Shown: positions 33,418 to 36,327 of the stretch, piece by piece
Position numbering within the stretch: position 1 is the first letter of the stretch
Layout: every line of letters begins with the position of its first letter
Assembly: GCA_016278615.1 (NCBI GenBank)
Contig: JADQBM010000049.1
Coordinates: 1-36,327 of the forward strand
Direction of reading: 5' to 3'
Length of the DNA: 36,327 nt
Origin: Clostridia bacterium
Lineage (GTDB): Bacteria > Bacillota > Clostridia > Peptostreptococcales > JAAYPU01
The notes under the pieces: generated by a model
The model's input: only the letters and a program-made list of their open reading frames with translations
What the model was told of the DNA's origin: nothing
The model's database searches: none
Translations under genes and position numbers: made by a program

Positions 33418-34239
33418 CTATGAATTTAGATAGAAAATAGGTTGTTTTTGAAATTGATTGCCTTTCTTTAGAAATTTTACAACAACCCATCTCTTTTTAT
33501 ATTCTTTTTTTCTCGAATGTAGAGGGCACTTTCTAACACATGCAAAACACCTTAGGCAAAGCTCCTCATTTATTTCGAGTGTGCTATCATTAATAGCATT
33601 CATAGGACATATCTTTATACAAGCCCCACATTTTGTACATGCTACGCTGTCAACTGTAGGCTGTTTTGTAAAAAGCCTTGCACTATTTGGAGGTAGTATC
33701 CTTGCAATTAAAGGAAATTCTCCTTGTGGAATTTTAATCTGTATATTTGTAATATCATCAATTAAATTCAAACTTTCAAATATTTTTTCTCCGAATAGTA
33801 TTGACAACTCTAAGTCTTTTTTATTTGGCCTGCCTTCTGCAACCGGAACTTCTTCGGTTGAAAATGAATGCTCCCCTATGAATGAAGCAGCTCCTACCAC
33901 ATTCATATTCTTTTTAGCACATAGTTCTTGTAACTCATTTAAAGCAACCCCACTTCCAATATTTCCGTATACGCTGACAAGGATCACCGGTTTACCATAT
34001 CCATTAATATTATTTAAAACATTATTCAAGAAGCAAGGAATCCTTTCCTCATAGACTGGCACCCCAATAATAACTATGTCTTCTTCTATATCTATCCTTT
34101 GTAAGTTTCTGACTCGAGGTACAGTTAAGTCTAGGGTATGTGGTTCTTCAATATTAAGCCCTTTACAAATTCCATCGAGTATTTTCTTGGTCGTGCCGGT
34201 AGTAGAAAAATAAATTAGCTTTGCAGTTTTAATATCCAT
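33418..34239 (-). CDS. EFR1-type flavodoxin-ferredoxin fusion protein
   Basis: A 273-residue electron carrier. The N-terminal flavodoxin-like half has the FMN-loop STTGTTKK and the VYGNIGSGVALNEL region; the C-terminal part has two [4Fe-4S] motifs, CTKCGACIKICP and CLRCFACVRKCP. Fusions of this EFR1 type move electrons between FMN and Fe-S clusters in anaerobes. The ATG at 34239 with AAAGGTG 5 nt upstream is preferred over the GTG at 34254. It is the last gene of the TetR-controlled operon. The partner enzyme is not in the window; a link to the hydrolase's product is possible but unproven. Confidence 0.8.
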   Translation of the reverse strand: MDIKTAKLIYFSTTGTTKKILDGICKGLNIEEPHTLDLTVPRVRNLQRIDIEEDIVIIGVPVYEERIPCFLNNVLNNINGYGKPVILVSVYGNIGSGVALNELQELCAKKNMNVVGAASFIGEHSFSTEEVPVAEGRPNKKDLELSILFGEKIFESLNLIDDITNIQIKIPQGEFPLIARILPPNSARLFTKQPTVDSVACTKCGACIKICPMNAINDSTLEINEELCLRCFACVRKCPLHSRKKEYKKRWVVVKFLKKGNQFQKQPIFYLNS

Positions 34240-34287
34240 AGTTTCACCTTTCACCTCACATTTATCTAGTGATTACAATTTTACCGT

Positions 34288-34911
34288 TTACTCTTTATTG
34301 GTATTCTTATAAGCCAAGCCATTCTCTAAGAAATCAATATAATATTTTAGATATTCCATTATTTCAGCGGTATATTTCGAGTCTATTTTTACATCCATAT
34401 TCAATAAAAAGTCACTAAAGTGGATAAGCATATATACAAGCAATTGGGAAATAAATTCCTCAGGAATGTCATTACGTAGATTCTGCTGCTCAATATTTGC
34501 TTTTATAAGTGGATTCAAGTATTCATTTGTTTTATTGCCGACTATAGCTTCAATTTTTTTTCTAATATTTTGATTGGTTTCATTGGCGACCCTTGCACTA
34601 AACATTACGTACTTGGGATAGGTTAATCCAAATTTAACTGATGCTTTAATCTGAATTCTTAGTATCTCAAAAAGAGAAGAATCATTGTTTATACTTTCTA
34701 CTTCATTTGCTTTTTCCTGTAAAAATCTTATTTTTTCTTTAGCAACTATGTTAATTAATTCCATATACAACTCTTCTTTACTACTAAAATAGTGATAAAA
34801 TGTTCCTTTACTAGTATTTGAATTCTCAATGATGGAATTTATTGAAGCTCTATCATAATCATATTTACCAAATTCTTCTATCGCTGAGTTTATAATATCA
34901 TCCTTCTTCAT
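34288..34911 (-). CDS. TetR/AcrR-family transcriptional regulator
   Basis: A 207-residue regulator. The N-terminal helix-turn-helix region, from IINSAIEEFGKYDYDRASINSIIENSNTSKGTFYHYFSSKEELYMEL, is typical; the C-terminal ligand domain is variable. The ATG at 34911 has AGGAG 8 nt upstream, inside the end of the hydrolase gene, whose stop overlaps that site, so the two are coupled. The perfect 44-bp palindrome at 35825-35868 in front of this operon is the probable operator, which means autoregulation and induction by a ligand that could be the hydrolase's substrate. Confidence 0.88.
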   Translation of the reverse strand: MKKDDIINSAIEEFGKYDYDRASINSIIENSNTSKGTFYHYFSSKEELYMELINIVAKEKIRFLQEKANEVESINNDSSLFEILRIQIKASVKFGLTYPKYVMFSARVANETNQNIRKKIEAIVGNKTNEYLNPLIKANIEQQNLRNDIPEEFISQLLVYMLIHFSDFLLNMDVKIDSKYTAEIMEYLKYYIDFLENGLAYKNTNKE

Positions 34912-34916
34912 TTGTT

Positions 34917-35801
34917 TCACTCCTCGCTGCATTCATTATCTATACCTTTTAGGATATGCTGTCTCAATAGTTTAAACTTGGTAGCACCTGTGGCATGACC
35001 AAAAGGTATTAGGCTCACTTGTCTAGGGTTAAAGTCTAAACTTTGAAGATCATATTTAATTATCTGGTCATGTTTAGCCATCAGCGGAAAAAGGTTCTTT
35101 TGTTCCATCTTCCTAATGTCGTCTTCAAAGTTTAGTGCATATCGAAGTTTATCCGGATTCATTTTGCCATTAGCTGAAGTTACTTTTGAATAAGCCGAAT
35201 TTATAAACACATCTCCTATTCGTGCACCAGATAATAATGGCTTATAATAATCAGCCGTATTATAATATGCGAAATGCAAATTTGTAACAAAGCCACCTAA
35301 GCTTGTTCCTGTAACAATAATTTTATTATTACTTATCCTTCTAATTTGATTAGTTAAGTTTTCTACTATTAATGTAGAGGCAGCAACCATTAAAGTATAG
35401 TTAGATAAACAGCTTATGCTCTCTAAAAACTCCTTATTGTTGTGATTAAACAAAGCTTGGATTGCTATAAGATTAGCTTTAATATTACTTTTATTCTTCG
35501 CCAAAGTTCTATTAAAGCTATAATCATACCCTCCTTCCGCTGCTCCATGATGATAAATAATCGTAGGATATTGTATACCCTTCCATTGTTCTATTCTAAA
35601 AGCGGCTTCATTAGTAACTCCGTCATACTGAACTTTTATAGGGTAATAACCCTCTCCATTTATTTCTGGAATCTCTAATTTTACGTAATTAAACCAGTCT
35701 TTTATTTTTCGGCTTTCAACCTCTTTAGAGAAATATTTCTTACGTATTAGTGTACTGCCAATGCTCATGCTTAAATTGTCAACGAACTCATATAGACCCA
35801 T
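34917..35801 (-). CDS. Alpha/beta-hydrolase fold protein
   Basis: A 294-residue alpha/beta hydrolase. The nucleophile elbow is TGTSLGGFVTNLHFAYY with Ser in Gly-Thr-Ser-Leu-Gly; the oxyanion region is YHHGAAEGGYDYSFNR and a catalytic His sits in PFGHATG near the C-terminus. The active Asp is probably in the DDIRKME-to-KHDQIIKYD region. No signal peptide is seen. The ATG at 35801 is chosen over the GTG at 35810; its ribosome binding site is weak. It is the first gene of the TetR operon under a consensus promoter. It probably breaks down an ester or similar inducer. Confidence 0.8.
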   Translation of the reverse strand: MGLYEFVDNLSMSIGSTLIRKKYFSKEVESRKIKDWFNYVKLEIPEINGEGYYPIKVQYDGVTNEAAFRIEQWKGIQYPTIIYHHGAAEGGYDYSFNRTLAKNKSNIKANLIAIQALFNHNNKEFLESISCLSNYTLMVAASTLIVENLTNQIRRISNNKIIVTGTSLGGFVTNLHFAYYNTADYYKPLLSGARIGDVFINSAYSKVTSANGKMNPDKLRYALNFEDDIRKMEQKNLFPLMAKHDQIIKYDLQSLDFNPRQVSLIPFGHATGATKFKLLRQHILKGIDNECSEE

Positions 35802-35824
35802 CTTTTTCACTCTTTTCTTTATAA

Positions 35825-35868
35825 AATATAATAGACCACATAGTCTAGACTATGTGGTCTATTATATT
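35825..35868. promoter_or_regulatory. Perfect 44-bp palindrome, probable TetR operator
   Basis: Each 22-base arm is the exact reverse complement of the other, centred between 35846 and 35847, with core GACCACATAGTCT. It overlaps the -10 box and start site of the hydrolase-TetR-EFR1 promoter, which is where a repressor blocks RNA polymerase. As RNA it would also form a strong hairpin, but there is no T-run after it, so termination is less likely. Confidence 0.75.
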
Positions 35869-35889
35869 GCTGATTATTTTATTTGTCAA
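35861..35889 (-). promoter_or_regulatory. Consensus sigma-A promoter of the hydrolase-TetR-EFR1 operon
   Basis: TTGACA (35889-35884) and TATAAT (35866-35861) are both perfect and separated by exactly 17 nt. The -10 box lies within the palindromic operator. Confidence 0.85.
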
Positions 35890-35958
35890 TACCACTCTTC
35901 TACATCCCTGTTATTCTGGATAGCTGTCTTATGGAAACTCTCCTCAAGGTGTGAATTA

Positions 35959-36162
35959 TCAGTTTACTTTTTCATAATGAGGCGCATAAAGTATTGTACC
36001 CTCTTTATCCGTTATAATTACCTCACCCAGCCACATCCATTCATTTTCCTGTATCCGATCTGAATTTTCATTCAGCTCAAATTTGTCTATAATTGTCTTA
36101 TGATGAAGTCCCAGACTATCTGTAGCCGTGTTTTGTTGCCACAGACCGGGCATAATATCCAT
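35959..36162 (-). CDS. Chimeric small ORF of unknown function
   Basis: A 67-codon frame. Its first ~20 codons overlap the Cys-rich-KTR remnant in another frame, so they are not natural; the later part (IIDKFELNENSDRIQENEWM, then LGEVIITDKEGTILYAPHYE) has codon use that looks truly protein-like. The frame probably joins two old genes at a deletion point. There is no well-placed ribosome binding site. I cannot name a family. Confidence 0.35.
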   Translation of the reverse strand: MDIMPGLWQQNTATDSLGLHHKTIIDKFELNENSDRIQENEWMWLGEVIITDKEGTILYAPHYEKVN

Positions 36163-36173
36163 TCATATTTCAC
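36087..36173 (-). pseudogene. Truncated Cys-rich-KTR gene remnant
   Basis: From a GTG at 36173 the frame reads MKYEWILCPVCGNKTR and a few further residues, then stops at 36087. The WILCPVCGNKTR opening is the hallmark of the Cys-rich-KTR family, which normally goes on to a second Cys pair (CPKCKQE) that is missing here. Members often sit in integrative elements of Firmicutes. GGGAGG lies 12 nt before the GTG. It is a 28-residue fragment. Confidence 0.6.
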
Positions 36174-36193
36174 ACTCTACCATTCCCTCCCTT

Positions 36194-36327
36194 TTACTTT
36201 GTTTTATCCGTAACCTTTTTCATGGCCTTGTTAACTTCTTGGTTAACATATTCTTGACAGATATCAGCGTATGTTTTTGAATCTTTGATTAGATCGTCGC
36301 AGAAAGCCGCTACGTCACTGCCCGTCA
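36194..36327 (-). CDS. C-terminal end of a gene cut by the window edge
   Basis: The minus strand is open from the window edge to a stop at 36196-36194; 43 residues are visible (ending QEVNKAMKKVTDKTK), charged and predicted helical, with two Cys. GGGAGGG follows the stop. Too little is present to name a function. Confidence 0.45.
   Translation of the reverse strand, partial: TGSDVAAFCDDLIKDSKTYADICQEYVNQEVNKAMKKVTDKTK

Noticed and set aside
33458-34054. Plus-strand 198-codon frame opposite the flavodoxin-ferredoxin gene
   Set aside because: It is a shadow of a gene with intact Fe-S motifs, without its own ribosome binding site.
35825-35868. Terminator
   Set aside because: The stem is strong but no T-run follows, and it lies upstream of the operon across its promoter, so an operator fits better.

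Overview
The window looks like chromosomal DNA of a low-G+C, anaerobic, endospore-forming Firmicute of class Clostridia (an Alkaliphilus-like lineage is possible, but I cannot fix the genus). The reasons are two complete spore-germinant receptor operons, a T-box leader, strong AGGAGG-type ribosome binding sites, ferredoxin-rich redox enzymes and A+T-rich codon use. No rRNA, tRNA or CRISPR array was seen.

Layout. (1) 1-8.6 kb, minus strand: two germinant-receptor operons with different gene order, A-B-C (3969 to 63) and B-C-A (8586 to 4909), with a TraX-family membrane protein gene between them. The B-C-A operon has a good sigma-G promoter. (2) 8.67-8.9 kb: an unidentified structured RNA candidate with its own terminator. 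(3) 9-13.6 kb: amino-acid metabolism. A proline-type T-box controls an ornithine cyclodeaminase-like gene; then come a GIY-YIG protein, a degenerate nucleotidyltransferase, an M20 amidohydrolase and a divergent AEC transporter with a GntR/FadR-like operator. (4) 13.7-14.9 kb: an RsgA GTPase gene preceded by a 19-codon leader peptide and a three-strand RNA switch that can hide its Shine-Dalgarno sequence. (5) 15-20.4 kb: a compact minus-strand cassette of ECF-like sigma factor, ferredoxin-nitroreductase, radical SAM protein with a membrane tail, a small Cys-containing protein and an Fe-S-motif GMC oxidoreductase. This is the best candidate for an undescribed system. (6) 20.5-27 kb: a SulP anion transporter, then a BceRS-BceAB-type antimicrobial-peptide sensing and detoxification module. 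(7) 27-31.2 kb: an accessory patch with an anchored trypsin-like protease between inverted copies of a short repeat, a vanadium-haloperoxidase-like enzyme, a decayed YeiH-type transporter and a third copy of the repeat. (8) 31.2-33.4 kb: an AraC/GyrI-type regulator, a small protein made of two near-identical halves, a G+C-rich Imm5-like immunity protein, three 30-bp tandem repeats and a Cys-rich micro-ORF. (9) 33.4-35.9 kb: a self-contained operon of alpha/beta hydrolase, TetR regulator and flavodoxin-ferredoxin fusion under a consensus promoter overlapped by a perfect 44-bp palindrome. (10) The right edge holds a truncated Cys-rich-KTR gene and an incomplete gene, suggesting an eroded mobile-element border.

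How the genes work together. The ger genes make inner-membrane receptors that wake spores. The T-box matches proline shortage to conversion of ornithine to proline. The Bce genes form a flux-sensing resistance circuit. The TetR operon should be induced by a small molecule bound by the TetR protein. The sigma-radical SAM-GMC cassette should build or oxidise a dedicated cofactor, peptide or lipid at the membrane; its substrate cannot be read from the sequence.
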